Made by a program: the position numbers and the translations under genes. Below, in pieces: positions 51,919 to 60,703 of a stretch of DNA of 64,000 bases; the stretch's first letter is position 1; every line of letters begins with the position of its first letter. This stretch comes from an uncultured Oscillospiraceae bacterium. GTDB taxonomy: Bacteria; Bacillota; Clostridia; Oscillospirales; Oscillospiraceae. The DNA lies in NCBI GenBank assembly GCA_934573855.1, contig CAKTMF010000003.1, forward strand, positions 62,001 through 126,000, written 5' to 3'. The notes under the pieces are model-generated. The model ran no database searches. It worked only from the letters and a program-made list of their open reading frames with translations, and was not told where the DNA came from.

Positions 51919-53451
51919 ATGAGAACGAAGCAGGCATTTCTTAATACCTCCATGAGCTTTCTGCTTCAGCTTATTCTGGCTGTTACCGGAATTTTTCTGC
52001 CGCGATATTTCATCGACGCATACGGCTCACCGGTAAATGGTCTCGTTACCTCGATCAATCAGTTCATCACATATATGAGCCTTGTTGAAGCCGGGATAGG
52101 CGTCGCGGGAATGGTTGCATTATATAAGCCGCTTGCCGATAAAGATAATAGAGAGGTCAGCGCTATCTTATCGGCGGCTAAACGCTTTTATCTCCTTTCG
52201 GGCTTGATTTTTACAGCGCTTTGTGTGCTTTTGGTGGCCTTTTATCCGCTTGCGGTAAAAAAGGACATCGCCGATGTGTCGTTTGTGCGGACCATGATAG
52301 TGGTGCTTTGCGCAAATACTATCATAGATTACTTCTACCTCGGGAAATACCGGGTGCTGCTTCAGGCCGATCAGCGCAGTTATGTTATCTCTATTTGCCA
52401 TATAGTCGGCACGGTCGTTATGACAGTGGTCACGCTGCTCCTGATCAAACTCGGATTTTCAGCAATTGTAGTAAAACTGGCTGCTGCGGTCATATATCTT
52501 CTGCGCAGTCTGGCTGTCGGGGTATATGTTCGCTGCAACTATCCGGAAATTGATTTTAATGCCGAGCCAAAAAACGAGGCCTTTGACCAGCGCTGGTCAG
52601 CTCTCGTCCACCAGATCGTAAGCATCGTAGTATTCAACACAGATGTAGTTCTGCTCACATTGATGGTTTCGGAAAACGCCTTGTCAGAGGTCAGCGTTTA
52701 CGGAACCTATAATCTCGTTGCGTATGGCATACTCGGGCTTCTCAGCGCGATCTCAAGCGCGCTTACTCCAAGCTTTGGCAATGTTATGGCCCGAAACGAA
52801 AAGAAAGCTCTTTACGACAGCTACAGCAGCTATGAGTTCGTTTTCTTTATTCTCACATTCGTCGCTCATACATGCATGCTTGTCCTGTTTTATCCGTTTA
52901 TAACCCTGTATACCGAGAAGCTGCCGGACAAGGCTCTGTATCTGCGCTGGTCGCTCGTATATCTTTTTACGCTTTACAGCGGTCTGCATTCTCTCAGATT
53001 GCCGGCACAAACCATGATAAACAGTGCCGGCCATTACCGGCAAACTCAGTGGCGTTCCATTACCGAGGGCGCGATCAATCTCTTTGTCTCTATGGCGCTT
53101 GTACGCCCGTATGGGATAGTGGGCGTGCTTATCGGGACATGTGCCGCGTTCTTTTACCGCTCGATTGACTGCATTGTCTATACCGCGAAGCATTTCCTGC
53201 CGGGTACATTGAAGCGTACAGTCGGCCGTATAGCAAGAAACGTCGCTCTCTCTGCGCTGATCACGGCCATTGGTATGCATTTTGTCCTCCCGCTTATAAA
53301 CACATGGCTGCAATGGTTCCTTGCTGCGTTCGTATTTGCCATGGCAGACCTGATACTTGTTCTAGCTTTCAACGCACTTTTCGAGCGCGAAGAGATCGGT
53401 AAGATCATGAGGAAGTTCTGCTCTCTCACGAAAAAGCTCCTGAACAAATGA
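51919..53451 (+). CDS. Polysaccharide flippase of the MOP superfamily
   Basis: This 510-residue protein has about 14 membrane spans in two halves, as in Wzx/MATE-type flippases. It carries lipid-linked glycans across the membrane, or possibly another substrate; no substrate-specific motif is visible. AAAGGGG precedes the ATG at 51919. Its base composition looks less GC-rich than its neighbours, and it is a single-gene unit with its own promoter and terminator, far from the glycan genes at 1-6186. Transfer is possible but unproven. Confidence 0.8.
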   Translation: MRTKQAFLNTSMSFLLQLILAVTGIFLPRYFIDAYGSPVNGLVTSINQFITYMSLVEAGIGVAGMVALYKPLADKDNREVSAILSAAKRFYLLSGLIFTALCVLLVAFYPLAVKKDIADVSFVRTMIVVLCANTIIDYFYLGKYRVLLQADQRSYVISICHIVGTVVMTVVTLLLIKLGFSAIVVKLAAAVIYLLRSLAVGVYVRCNYPEIDFNAEPKNEAFDQRWSALVHQIVSIVVFNTDVVLLTLMVSENALSEVSVYGTYNLVAYGILGLLSAISSALTPSFGNVMARNEKKALYDSYSSYEFVFFILTFVAHTCMLVLFYPFITLYTEKLPDKALYLRWSLVYLFTLYSGLHSLRLPAQTMINSAGHYRQTQWRSITEGAINLFVSMALVRPYGIVGVLIGTCAAFFYRSIDCIVYTAKHFLPGTLKRTVGRIARNVALSALITAIGMHFVLPLINTWLQWFLAAFVFAMADLILVLAFNALFEREEIGKIMRKFCSLTKKLLNK

Positions 53452-53462
53452 TAATAGCATGA

Positions 53463-53502
53463 AAAAATGCTGTCTCCGGAATCAACGGGGACAGCATTTT
53501 TT
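53463..53502. terminator. Bidirectional terminator after the flippase gene
   Basis: A 15-bp stem, AAAATGCTGTCTCCG pairing with CGGGGACAGCATTTT with one G-T pair, is followed by TT on the plus strand and has an A run on the other side. Confidence 0.9.
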
Positions 53503-53514
53503 ATATCCTAATTA

Positions 53515-53985
53515 TCAGTTCTTGAACTCGGGAACTATGTCGGCGGGGAGACCCATCGCATGCAGCCTGACCTTCATCTTGTGAGGGTTCTTGTTGTACA
53601 TGAGTGTGCGAAGCTCATCGTCGAGGACAAAGCGGTAGTACGCGCCGCAGAATGCATCGAAGTTGGAGCGCGTCGCGGGAGAAAGCTTGGCCGCAAACAT
53701 AATGAGCGCGGCGAGAATGCCCGCGCCGTAGCCTATCTTGAGATACTTGGGGCAGAGCCACAGGACGATACCCGTGATTATCGCGCAGATGACGGCGGTG
53801 ACGATAGCGGAGATCACGGTGTAGCGAACGGAGTTCCTGTCGATAAGCTTTTCGTCCGCCGCCTGCATTTTGCGTATCAGGGGAAAGGCGGTCGTAAAAT
53901 TATAAATGAACTGACGGCCGAAGAGATAGAACGCCAGCCAGCCGACGAAAAACAGAGCCGCAAAATATATAATCTTTATTTCCAT
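53515..53985 (-). CDS. Small membrane protein of unknown function
   Basis: I do not recognise this 156-residue protein. It has an N-terminal span (about 5-22), two more spans in the middle (about 55-75 and 83-100) and a soluble tail of about 45 residues with KMKVRLHAMGLP. GGGAGGG precedes the ATG. It lies between the flippase and spoIIIAA, divergent from the latter. Its promoter abuts the sigma-E-like promoter of spoIIIAA, so regulation may be shared, which is inference. Confidence 0.68.
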   Translation of the reverse strand: MEIKIIYFAALFFVGWLAFYLFGRQFIYNFTTAFPLIRKMQAADEKLIDRNSVRYTVISAIVTAVICAIITGIVLWLCPKYLKIGYGAGILAALIMFAAKLSPATRSNFDAFCGAYYRFVLDDELRTLMYNKNPHKMKVRLHAMGLPADIVPEFKN

Positions 53986-54018
53986 TCAAGTACCCTCCCG
54001 ATGGCAAAGCTTTACCAT

Positions 54019-54047
54019 AGAGTACCATCTTTTTTCAAAAATTTCAA
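54019..54047 (-). promoter_or_regulatory. Promoter of the small membrane protein gene
   Basis: On the minus strand TTGAAA (54042-54047) and TACTCT (54019-54024) are separated by 17 bp. It directly abuts the spoIIIAA promoter on the other strand. Confidence 0.5.
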
Positions 54048-54075
54048 GAATAATTCACATGCCCGGGCATAGATT
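54048..54075 (+). promoter_or_regulatory. Sigma-E-like promoter of the spoIIIA operon
   Basis: GAATAAT (54048-54054) and CATAGATT (54068-54075) fit the sigma-E pattern ATA-N16-ATAnnnT. The predicted transcript starts about 12 nt before the spoIIIAA ATG. In Bacillus this operon is transcribed in the mother cell by sigma-E. Confidence 0.6.
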
Positions 54076-54093
54076 ATTACGGGAAGTGAGTTA

Positions 54094-54948
54094 ATGAACA
54101 CCTTGGAACAAGCCCTGACGCTCCTCCCGCAGGAGCTTTGCATAGACGCGCCGCAGTATATCCCGGAGGAGCTTCGGCTGAGGATGGGCAGAGTACCGAC
54201 CGCGCTTTATAACGGCAGCGAGAGGGCAATAGGTCCCGCCGCAGTCAGCAGGGAGGCCATACAAAAGACCGTCGAGCGGGCGACCGGTGCGTCAATGCAT
54301 TCGCATTTGCAGGAGCTTCGGCGCGGGTACATAAATTATCACGGAATAAGAATAGGAATATGCGGCGAAGCTGTCGTACAAAGCGGCGAGGTCACCGGCT
54401 TTCGCTCGATAAGCTCCCTTGATCTGCGGCTCCCGCGCGAGATGCGCGGCGTGTGCGGAGAGGTGCTGGACACGCTCCGCAAAAGCGGCGTAGGCAGTAC
54501 GCTCATCATATCTCCTCCGGGAGGAGGAAAGACCACGGCGCTTCGCGAGCTTATCCGCTGTCTCTCAAACGACGGGTACAGGATATCCGTGGTCGACGAA
54601 CGCTGTGAGCTGAGCGCGGCGGACTCGGGCAGAGAGGGCTTTGACCTCGGCCGATACAGCGACGTCCTTTTGAATGTGCCGAAGGACGCCGGCGCTATGA
54701 TGCTGCTGCGGTCAATGAACCCGGAATTTATCGCGATGGACGAGATAACCTCCGAGGCCGACATAAAGGTGATCGCTCAGATAACCGGCTGTGGAGTAAA
54801 GCTTCTCGCTACCGCTCACGCCGACAGCTCGGACGAGCTTGCGGCGAGGCCCCTCTACGCCGAAATGCTGGCCCTCGGGGCTTTTAAGTATGTTGTGACG
54901 ATAGACCGCTGCCTTGGCAGCAGAAGGTATACGGTGAAAAAACTGTGA
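54094..54948 (+). CDS. spoIIIAA: Stage III sporulation protein AA, ATPase
   Basis: SpoIIIAA is the cytoplasmic ATPase of the mother-cell channel that links it to the forespore. It resembles secretion ATPases. It is 284 residues long, with Walker A PPGGGKTTALREL near residue 147 and an EFIAMDEITSEADI Walker B region. GGAAGTGAG precedes the ATG. It heads the eight-gene spoIIIA operon, and each following gene overlaps or lies within a few bases of the last. Confidence 0.96.
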   Translation: MNTLEQALTLLPQELCIDAPQYIPEELRLRMGRVPTALYNGSERAIGPAAVSREAIQKTVERATGASMHSHLQELRRGYINYHGIRIGICGEAVVQSGEVTGFRSISSLDLRLPREMRGVCGEVLDTLRKSGVGSTLIISPPGGGKTTALRELIRCLSNDGYRISVVDERCELSAADSGREGFDLGRYSDVLLNVPKDAGAMMLLRSMNPEFIAMDEITSEADIKVIAQITGCGVKLLATAHADSSDELAARPLYAEMLALGAFKYVVTIDRCLGSRRYTVKKL

Positions 54949-55460
54949 ATCAGAAAATAGTCGGGGCCGTCATGATAATCTCGGCCTTTGCATATTCGGG
55001 CGTGTATATCGCAAAAACAAAGCGCGAGAGGGTCATGGCGCTCAGAGAGCTGAACGCGGCGCTGGGTCTGTTGTACGCCGAACTGGGGACGAGGCTCACG
55101 CCGATAGCTGAGGTCGCCTCCCGCCTTTCCACGGCAGAGGGAAGGTACGCTCCGCTGTTTTTTGAAAGACTCCGTGAGCGAATGAGCGGAATAGGGGACA
55201 CTCGCTTCAGCGAGATCTGGAGCGGTGCCGCGAGGGAGACCTTCGGCTGCCTTGAGCGGGACGAGCTTGACGGGCTGTGCGCTCTCGGGGCTGTGCTTGG
55301 TACATATGAGCTGTCCGACCAGCTCAGTACGATAGAACTCTGCCGCGAGTCTATCGGCAAAAGGGCGCAGAGCGCGGAGTCGGAGCTTGCGGAAAAGGAA
55401 CGGACGAGCATAGGAGTCTGCTCCGTGCTGGGGGTGCTGGCGGCGGTGGCGCTGATTTAG
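54945..55460 (+). CDS. spoIIIAB: Stage III sporulation protein AB
   Basis: This 171-residue protein has an N-terminal span (about 5-24) and a C-terminal hydrophobic end, with a helical region between (MALRELNAALGLLYAELGTRLTP). It resembles the membrane platform proteins of secretion systems and probably partners SpoIIIAA. The GTG start overlaps the spoIIIAA stop (GTGA). Confidence 0.93.
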   Translation: MNQKIVGAVMIISAFAYSGVYIAKTKRERVMALRELNAALGLLYAELGTRLTPIAEVASRLSTAEGRYAPLFFERLRERMSGIGDTRFSEIWSGAARETFGCLERDELDGLCALGAVLGTYELSDQLSTIELCRESIGKRAQSAESELAEKERTSIGVCSVLGVLAAVALI

Positions 55461-55467
55461 GAGAAAA

Positions 55468-55665
55468 ATGATGGACGTAGATCTTATTTTCAAAATCGCC
55501 GCGGTAGGTATTCTTGTCGCGGTACTCAACATACTCCTCCAGCGCTCAGGGCGGGAAGAGCAGGCGCTGATGACGACGATAACTGCGCTGGTCGTAGTGC
55601 TTATGGTCGTCGTGCAGAAGATCAGCGAGCTTTTCAACATGATAAAAAGTCTTTTCGGGTTATAG
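55468..55665 (+). CDS. spoIIIAC: Stage III sporulation protein AC
   Basis: This 65-residue protein has two hydrophobic segments (about 8-24 and 36-52), as expected for the very small membrane subunit SpoIIIAC. AGGAG precedes the ATG; a second ATG follows directly and could also be used. The gene is 8 bp after spoIIIAB. Confidence 0.92.
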   Translation: MMDVDLIFKIAAVGILVAVLNILLQRSGREEQALMTTITALVVVLMVVVQKISELFNMIKSLFGL

Positions 55666-55667
55666 CT

Positions 55668-56054
55668 ATGGAGATAATCGTCAGAGCAACAGCCGCCGCT
55701 CTTGCGGCCTCGGCGATATGCCTCATGCTTCGGCGCACCAACCCGGAGCTTTCCCTGCTGATAGGCATATGCGCCGCCGCCGTTATCCTTTCGGCAAGCC
55801 TGAGGGCGTTTACGGGCATAAGCGAGCTTACGGAGACAGTGCGTACAATGACCGGGGTGAGCGGCAAGTACATTAAGCCGGTATTTAAGTGTACCGTCAT
55901 ATCAATCACGACGAAGATAGGCACGTCTATCTGCCGCGACGCGTCGCAGTCCGCCGCGGCCTCCGGGCTGGAGCTTGCCGGGACGGTATGCGCGCTCAAC
56001 GCGGCAATGCCTCTTATCATCAGTATGCTCGGCATGATAGGTGATCTGGTATGA
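55668..56054 (+). CDS. spoIIIAD: Stage III sporulation protein AD
   Basis: This 128-residue protein has about four hydrophobic segments, matching the membrane protein SpoIIIAD that pairs with AC. It contains the ICRDASQSAAASGLELAG-type stretch seen in the family. It starts 3 bp after spoIIIAC and overlaps spoIIIAE by the ATGA arrangement. No strong ribosome site of its own is visible, so it may rely on coupling. Confidence 0.92.
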   Translation: MEIIVRATAAALAASAICLMLRRTNPELSLLIGICAAAVILSASLRAFTGISELTETVRTMTGVSGKYIKPVFKCTVISITTKIGTSICRDASQSAAASGLELAGTVCALNAAMPLIISMLGMIGDLV

Positions 56055-57148
56055 GAAAGATGATCATGCTGCTTTTGCTCCTCCCGTTATTTACCGCGCA
56101 GGCGTTTGCCGACGATGTTTACGCTCAGACAGGGGAGGACTGCGGGACGGCGGCCATCGAGGAGGCCGTTCCGGATGGCGTGCGGGATATAAGCGGCGAG
56201 CTGTCCGTTGACGGCAGCTATAATACTCAAGGAGCGCTCGAAAGACTGTGGAAGAGCTTTGCCGAAAAGCTGAAAAGCAGCGTTAAAGACGAACTCAAGA
56301 CCGCCTCGGCGCTCATTGGCATATCCTTTGCGTGCGCGGCCTGCGGCGCGCTGTGTTCGGATAAGACATCCGAGAAAATGATCGGCACGGCCGCCTGTGC
56401 CGCAGTCGTCTACCTCACCGTGAGCGGCGCCGAAAGCGTGCTGCAGACGGCGGAGGGCGCGCTCATGGAGCTTACGGACTACTCGCGTGCCGCGCTGCCC
56501 GTTATCTTCACAGCCTCAGCGGCAAGCGGGGCGGCGCTCTCGGCTCCGAGCCGCTACGCAGCCGTGTGTCTCGCGCTCGACGTGATGATGAGCGCGGCAC
56601 AGAAAGTGATAATCCCCATCATCTGTACATATCTTGCCCTTTCGATAAGCGCAAGCGTATTTCCTGAACCATTCGTAAAGGCTTCGGCGCAGTTTGCGAA
56701 GAAGGCCGGAGTCACGATCATGACCGTAATGACCATAGCGTTCAGCGCATATATCGGCGTCACGGGGCTTGTAAGCGGGAGCATGGACGCTGTGGCTGTC
56801 AAGACCGCGAAAACGGTGATCTCCACCTCGCTCCCGGTCGTGGGCGGGATCATCTCTGACGCGGCGTCCACCGTGCTGTCCGCGGCCTCGGTGGTCAAGA
56901 ACTCATCGGGTGTATTCAGTCTTATCGTCGTATGCGCGATGTGCGTGGGTCCGTTCGCAATGCTTGGAGTTAAAATGCTCCTCTTCAAGCTCAGCTCCGC
57001 CGTCGCGGAGACAGCGCCGAACGGGAACCTCTCGCAGCTCCTCAGCGACATCGGCGATGCCATGGGCATGCTGACGGGACTTGTCGGCTGCTGCGCGATA
57101 ATGCTTTTCATTTCAATTGTTTCGGGAATAAAGGCGGTGACGGGCTGA
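56051..57148 (+). CDS. spoIIIAE: Stage III sporulation protein AE
   Basis: This 365-residue polytopic protein has a signal peptide (MRKMIMLLLLLPLFTAQAFA, ending near residue 20) and about seven membrane spans. It is a channel component and is placed as expected between AD and AF. It overlaps AD by 4 bases and AF by 1. Confidence 0.94.
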   Translation: MRKMIMLLLLLPLFTAQAFADDVYAQTGEDCGTAAIEEAVPDGVRDISGELSVDGSYNTQGALERLWKSFAEKLKSSVKDELKTASALIGISFACAACGALCSDKTSEKMIGTAACAAVVYLTVSGAESVLQTAEGALMELTDYSRAALPVIFTASAASGAALSAPSRYAAVCLALDVMMSAAQKVIIPIICTYLALSISASVFPEPFVKASAQFAKKAGVTIMTVMTIAFSAYIGVTGLVSGSMDAVAVKTAKTVISTSLPVVGGIISDAASTVLSAASVVKNSSGVFSLIVVCAMCVGPFAMLGVKMLLFKLSSAVAETAPNGNLSQLLSDIGDAMGMLTGLVGCCAIMLFISIVSGIKAVTG

Positions 57149-57621
57149 TGGGCGGATGTGTGAGGCAGCTGTGCCTGCTTGCGGTCCTGTTTGGAGTGAT
57201 ACTCGATATAACTCCCGAGGGGAGCGTAAAAAGGGTGAGCTGTATAGTCTGCTCCGCGGCGCTCATCATGACGGTCCTGAGCGGGATACAGAGTCTTGAT
57301 ATCTCCGGCTACGGTATCGAGGCGGCGAGATATCGGGAAATAAGCGATTCTCTTGCCAGAAACGCCGAAGAGAGCGGCGAGCGGCTCAGCAGACTTGTCA
57401 TACAGAGCGAATGCGAGGAATATATTATGGACAAAGCAGCGCTTCTCGGAATCACTGATATCAGCGCAAAGGTCACGGCGCGCTGGAACAGCGACGGCTT
57501 CTGGATGCCGGAGACGGTCACTCTCAAGACCCAGTGCGAAGCGGACGCAAAGGAAAGACTTAGCGACATCATAGAGACCGAGCTTGGAGTCGGGAAAGGA
57601 AATCAGATTTGGAACAGCTGA
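57148..57621 (+). CDS. spoIIIAF: Stage III sporulation protein AF
   Basis: This 157-residue protein has two N-terminal spans (about 5-24 and 32-48) and a soluble C-terminal domain of ring-building type. Family identity comes from topology and place in the operon. It overlaps AE by one base and AG by 13. Confidence 0.9.
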   Translation: MGGCVRQLCLLAVLFGVILDITPEGSVKRVSCIVCSAALIMTVLSGIQSLDISGYGIEAARYREISDSLARNAEESGERLSRLVIQSECEEYIMDKAALLGITDISAKVTARWNSDGFWMPETVTLKTQCEADAKERLSDIIETELGVGKGNQIWNS

Positions 57622-57950
57622 GAGATAAGCTTAAAAAGCTCGACAGGTTCAAATATCCCCTGCTGGTTGTACTGATAGGTATGACGATACTGCTTCTGCC
57701 CACCGGCACGAGGGAAGAGAGCGCCGTTGAGGAGCAGACCGTCATTACCCTGCAGAGCGCGCTGGAGCATATCGAAGGTGTAGGTGAGGTGCAGGTCATT
57801 ATCTCAGATAAAGGCGCCGTCGTGGTTTGCGCCGGCGCGGAAAATGCGGAGACACGGCTTGATATTATCAAGGCGGTATGTACATATACTGGTTTTGGCT
57901 CGGATAAGGTCACGGTACTGAAAATGTCGAAGCAATTTATGGGAGGGTAA
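57609..57950 (+). CDS. spoIIIAG: Stage III sporulation protein AG, unusually short
   Basis: SpoIIIAG forms a large ring in the intermembrane space of the forespore channel. This copy is 113 residues, against about 229 in Bacillus subtilis. It has a basic N terminus, one span (about 17-35) and a compact ring-building motif with a VGEVQVIISDKGAVVV beta strand. The long beta insertion of the Bacillus protein is absent. The TTG start has AAAGGA before it. The gene looks intact, so the short form is probably genuine. Confidence 0.88.
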   Translation: MEQLRDKLKKLDRFKYPLLVVLIGMTILLLPTGTREESAVEEQTVITLQSALEHIEGVGEVQVIISDKGAVVVCAGAENAETRLDIIKAVCTYTGFGSDKVTVLKMSKQFMGG

Positions 57951-57957
57951 GAAAACA

Positions 57958-58497
57958 ATGAAAAACAGGAAACGCAACATCACAATGGTGGCAGTCCTCA
58001 TGTTCGTGTGCGCCGCCGTAGCGCTTAACTGGTCGTACAACAACCGCTGGGGCAGCGCAGACGCGGAGATGGTCTCGGCCGAGGATAACGCGATGATGCT
58101 CGCCAACACCGGCTATGAGGCGGTAAGCGGGAGCGTAGTCTCCGGCTATTTTGCCGAGGCGCGGCTCACGCGGCAGGTATCGAGGGACGAGGCGCTCGAG
58201 CTTCTTCAGACAGCCGCCACGGCAGAGACCGCCTCTCAGGAGACGATAGACAGCGCGATGAACGCCATCGCGGAAATGGCAGCCTGCTCCATGAAGGAGA
58301 CACAGATAGAAAATCTGCTTCTTGCAAAGGACTTCGCTGACTGCGTGGTGTACATAGGAAACGACACCGTGACCGTCGCCGTCCCCGCCCCGCCCGAGGG
58401 CCTGAGCGAGGAGGCCGTCGCGCGGATAACCGACACCATATGCAATGAAACGGAATACAGCGCGGCCCAGCTCAACATCATTGAGGTAAAAGCCTGA
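57958..58497 (+). CDS. spoIIIAH: Stage III sporulation protein AH
   Basis: SpoIIIAH sits in the mother-cell membrane and binds forespore SpoIIQ to form the channel. It is 179 residues long, with one span (about 10-24) and a C-terminal YscJ-like ring-building domain (about 80-179) containing AKDFADCVVYIGNDTVTVAV. GGGAGGG precedes the ATG. It closes the operon and is followed by a hairpin. spoIIQ is not in this window. Confidence 0.94.
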   Translation: MKNRKRNITMVAVLMFVCAAVALNWSYNNRWGSADAEMVSAEDNAMMLANTGYEAVSGSVVSGYFAEARLTRQVSRDEALELLQTAATAETASQETIDSAMNAIAEMAACSMKETQIENLLLAKDFADCVVYIGNDTVTVAVPAPPEGLSEEAVARITDTICNETEYSAAQLNIIEVKA

Positions 58498-58502
58498 TCT
58501 AC

Positions 58503-58535
58503 ATCCGGAACGGCACAAACACGCCGCTCCGGATT
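58503..58535 (+). terminator. Hairpin after spoIIIAH, likely terminator
   Basis: ATCCGGAACGGC pairs with GCCGCTCCGGAT with one mismatch around ACAAACAC. The T run after it is short (TATTG), so it is a weak terminator. Confidence 0.5.
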
Positions 58536-58648
58536 ATTGCATAAAAAACTCAATATTCACATTTGCCGCAAAGTTTTTGCATAAATGACTTTATTTTTGG
58601 AAAGGTGTGTGGTAGAATATAACGAAATTCTTTAGGAGGATAAATACT

Positions 58649-59011
58649 ATGGGCGAGAATTATATAACCTGCCGTGAAGAGAACGGCAGCATCAATATTT
58701 CCGAGGACGTCGTCGCGGAGATCGTCCGCAGCGCCATATCCGAGGTCGAGGGTGTCGCCGGCCTTTCCAACACCGCCGGCGCAGAGCTTGCCGAGCTTAT
58801 CGGTATCAAGACCATCTCCAAGGGCGTCAAGATCCAGTTCACCGAGGGTAAGATAATCGTTGACGCGATAATCACCGTCGCCTACGGCTGCAACATCGTC
58901 AAGGTCGCCGAGAAGGTGCAGGAGGCCGCGATGAACGCGCTCCTCTCCACCACCGGTATCGCGGACGTCCAGGTCAACGTACACGTTTCCGGCATTTCCT
59001 TCGAGAAGTGA
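58649..59011 (+). CDS. Asp23/Gls24 family envelope stress protein
   Basis: This 120-residue protein has the Asp23 domain over its whole length: INISEDVVAEIVRSAISEVEGV, then VDAIITVAYGCNIVKVAEKVQ. Family members associate with the membrane or cell wall under stress; function is not fixed. The neighbourhood with nusB, xseA and ispA is conserved in Firmicutes. TTAGGAGG precedes the ATG. A TAGAAT near 58607 may be its -10, with a poor -35. Confidence 0.92.
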   Translation: MGENYITCREENGSINISEDVVAEIVRSAISEVEGVAGLSNTAGAELAELIGIKTISKGVKIQFTEGKIIVDAIITVAYGCNIVKVAEKVQEAAMNALLSTTGIADVQVNVHVSGISFEK

Positions 59012-59029
59012 GCGGCGGAGGATAACACG

Positions 59030-59497
59030 ATGACAAGAACAACGGCCCGCGAGATAGCTATACAGCTGGGCTTTGCCGCCGCTGCAAACGGCTGTGAGCC
59101 GCAGGAGCTGATGGATCGCTTTTTTGAGGAGGGCCATTACTCCTCAATGGCGGAGGAATCTGAGCTTTATTCGGAGCTTCCCGACGAAAAGCAGATGGAG
59201 TATATACGCCGTCTTACGTCACTCATGGCGGAGAACCGCAGCGAGATAGACGGCTTTATCGAACGCTACGCTAAAGGCTGGAAGCTCGAGCGCATTTCCC
59301 GCACGGCTCTTGCCGTCATGCGCTGCGCCGTGTGCGAGATACTTTACATGGACGACATCCCCAACGCCGCCGCCATCAACGAGGCGGTAGAGCTTGACAA
59401 GGGCTATGACGAACCGGATACCGTTGCATTTGTCAACGGCGTCCTCGGCGGTTTCATGCGCGGGGAGTTCGGCGCGCCCGAAGCGGCGCAGGAATGA
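59030..59497 (+). CDS. nusB: Transcription antitermination factor NusB
   Basis: NusB binds boxA with S10 and supports rRNA transcription. The protein is 155 residues and all helical, with AREIAIQLGFAAAANG at the start and a conserved C-terminal AAAINEAVELDKGYDEPDTV-type helix pair. CGGAGG precedes the ATG. It is followed by xseA after 3 bp. Confidence 0.95.
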   Translation: MTRTTAREIAIQLGFAAAANGCEPQELMDRFFEEGHYSSMAEESELYSELPDEKQMEYIRRLTSLMAENRSEIDGFIERYAKGWKLERISRTALAVMRCAVCEILYMDDIPNAAAINEAVELDKGYDEPDTVAFVNGVLGGFMRGEFGAPEAAQE

Positions 59498-59500
59498 CCG

Positions 59501-60703
59501 ATGGAAAGACTCGCGCTCACCGTCACGGAGCTTAATAACAGAATAAAGTTGCTCCTTGACCGCGACCCTGTCCTCAGCGAGGTCTGCGTGAGGGGCGAGC
59601 TGTCCAATTACAAGACCTATCCCTCGGGCCATCATTACTTCACGCTCAAGGACAGCGAGAGCAGCCTTCGCTGCGTCATGTTCAAAAGCAGCGCGGCAAG
59701 GCTGCGCTTCAGACCCGAGAACGGCATGAACGTCATTGTGTTCGGCAATGTCTCCGTTTTCCCTCGTGACGGCGCGTATCAGCTCTACGCCTCCGCGATA
59801 CTTCCGGTCGGTGCGGGCGACCTTCAGGCGGCCTTTGAGCAGCTGAAGGCAAAGCTCTCGTCCGAGGGACTCTTTGACCCGTCGCACAAGAAGGCGCTGC
59901 CCGAATTTCCGGAGACCATTGCGGTGATAACCTCTTCCGCGGGCGCCGCGGTACACGATATCATCCGTATCCTCGGCCGACGCTGGCCGATGGCGAAGGT
60001 GCTTCTTCTCCCGGTCAGGGTGCAGGGTGAGGAGGCGCCGGAAGAAATAGCGCAGGCATTGAAAACCGCGAACGAGCTTGATATCGCCGACCTCATTATC
60101 ACCGGGCGCGGCGGCGGCTCGATAGAGGACCTATGGGCCTTCAACGACGAACGTGTAGCGAGGGCCGTTTATGCCTCGCACATTCCCGTTATATCCGCCG
60201 TCGGGCATGAGCCGGACGTTACCATCTCCGACTATGCTGCCGATATGCGCGCCTCCACGCCGTCAAACGCCGCAGAGATCGCCGTACCCGACAGGGAAGA
60301 GATAGAGGCCGGACTTTCCAAGCTGCGGCGGCGCCTGTTAGTGTCTTTTTCAAACGAGCTTTCGGCGCTTCGCAGACAAGTAAACAGTTTGGGTGAAAAG
60401 CGCGTCTTGCGCGACCCATCTGCGCAGGTCGATATCAGACGCATGGCGCTCGACAGACTGCGCGAAAGGCTCGTTTTATCGCTTGAACAGGAGCTTGTCC
60501 ATAAGAAACACAGCTTTATCCAGCTCTCCTCGGCCCTTGACGCGCTCAGTCCGCTGCGTGTTCTGACGCGCGGCTATTCTTATGTTACGGACGAAAACGG
60601 TGCGGCGATAAAAAGCGCCGCCGAGCTTGAGCCGGGAGAGAGGGTCAGACTCATACTTTCCGACGGCAGCGCAGAATGCGTCGTTGACCGTACCATCAGT
60701 TGA
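59501..60703 (+). CDS. xseA: Exodeoxyribonuclease VII large subunit
   Basis: XseA, with XseB, degrades single-stranded DNA into oligonucleotides. It is 400 residues long. An N-terminal OB fold (about 1-100) has VRGELSNYKTYPSGHHYFTLKD. The catalytic domain has AVITSSAGAAVHDI, TGRGGGSIEDLWAFNDE and SAVGHEPDVTISDY. The last codons and stop lie inside the left repeat of the MITE-like element. Without the insertion the frame would run on and overlap xseB. Confidence 0.95.
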   Translation: MERLALTVTELNNRIKLLLDRDPVLSEVCVRGELSNYKTYPSGHHYFTLKDSESSLRCVMFKSSAARLRFRPENGMNVIVFGNVSVFPRDGAYQLYASAILPVGAGDLQAAFEQLKAKLSSEGLFDPSHKKALPEFPETIAVITSSAGAAVHDIIRILGRRWPMAKVLLLPVRVQGEEAPEEIAQALKTANELDIADLIITGRGGGSIEDLWAFNDERVARAVYASHIPVISAVGHEPDVTISDYAADMRASTPSNAAEIAVPDREEIEAGLSKLRRRLLVSFSNELSALRRQVNSLGEKRVLRDPSAQVDIRRMALDRLRERLVLSLEQELVHKKHSFIQLSSALDALSPLRVLTRGYSYVTDENGAAIKSAAELEPGERVRLILSDGSAECVVDRTIS

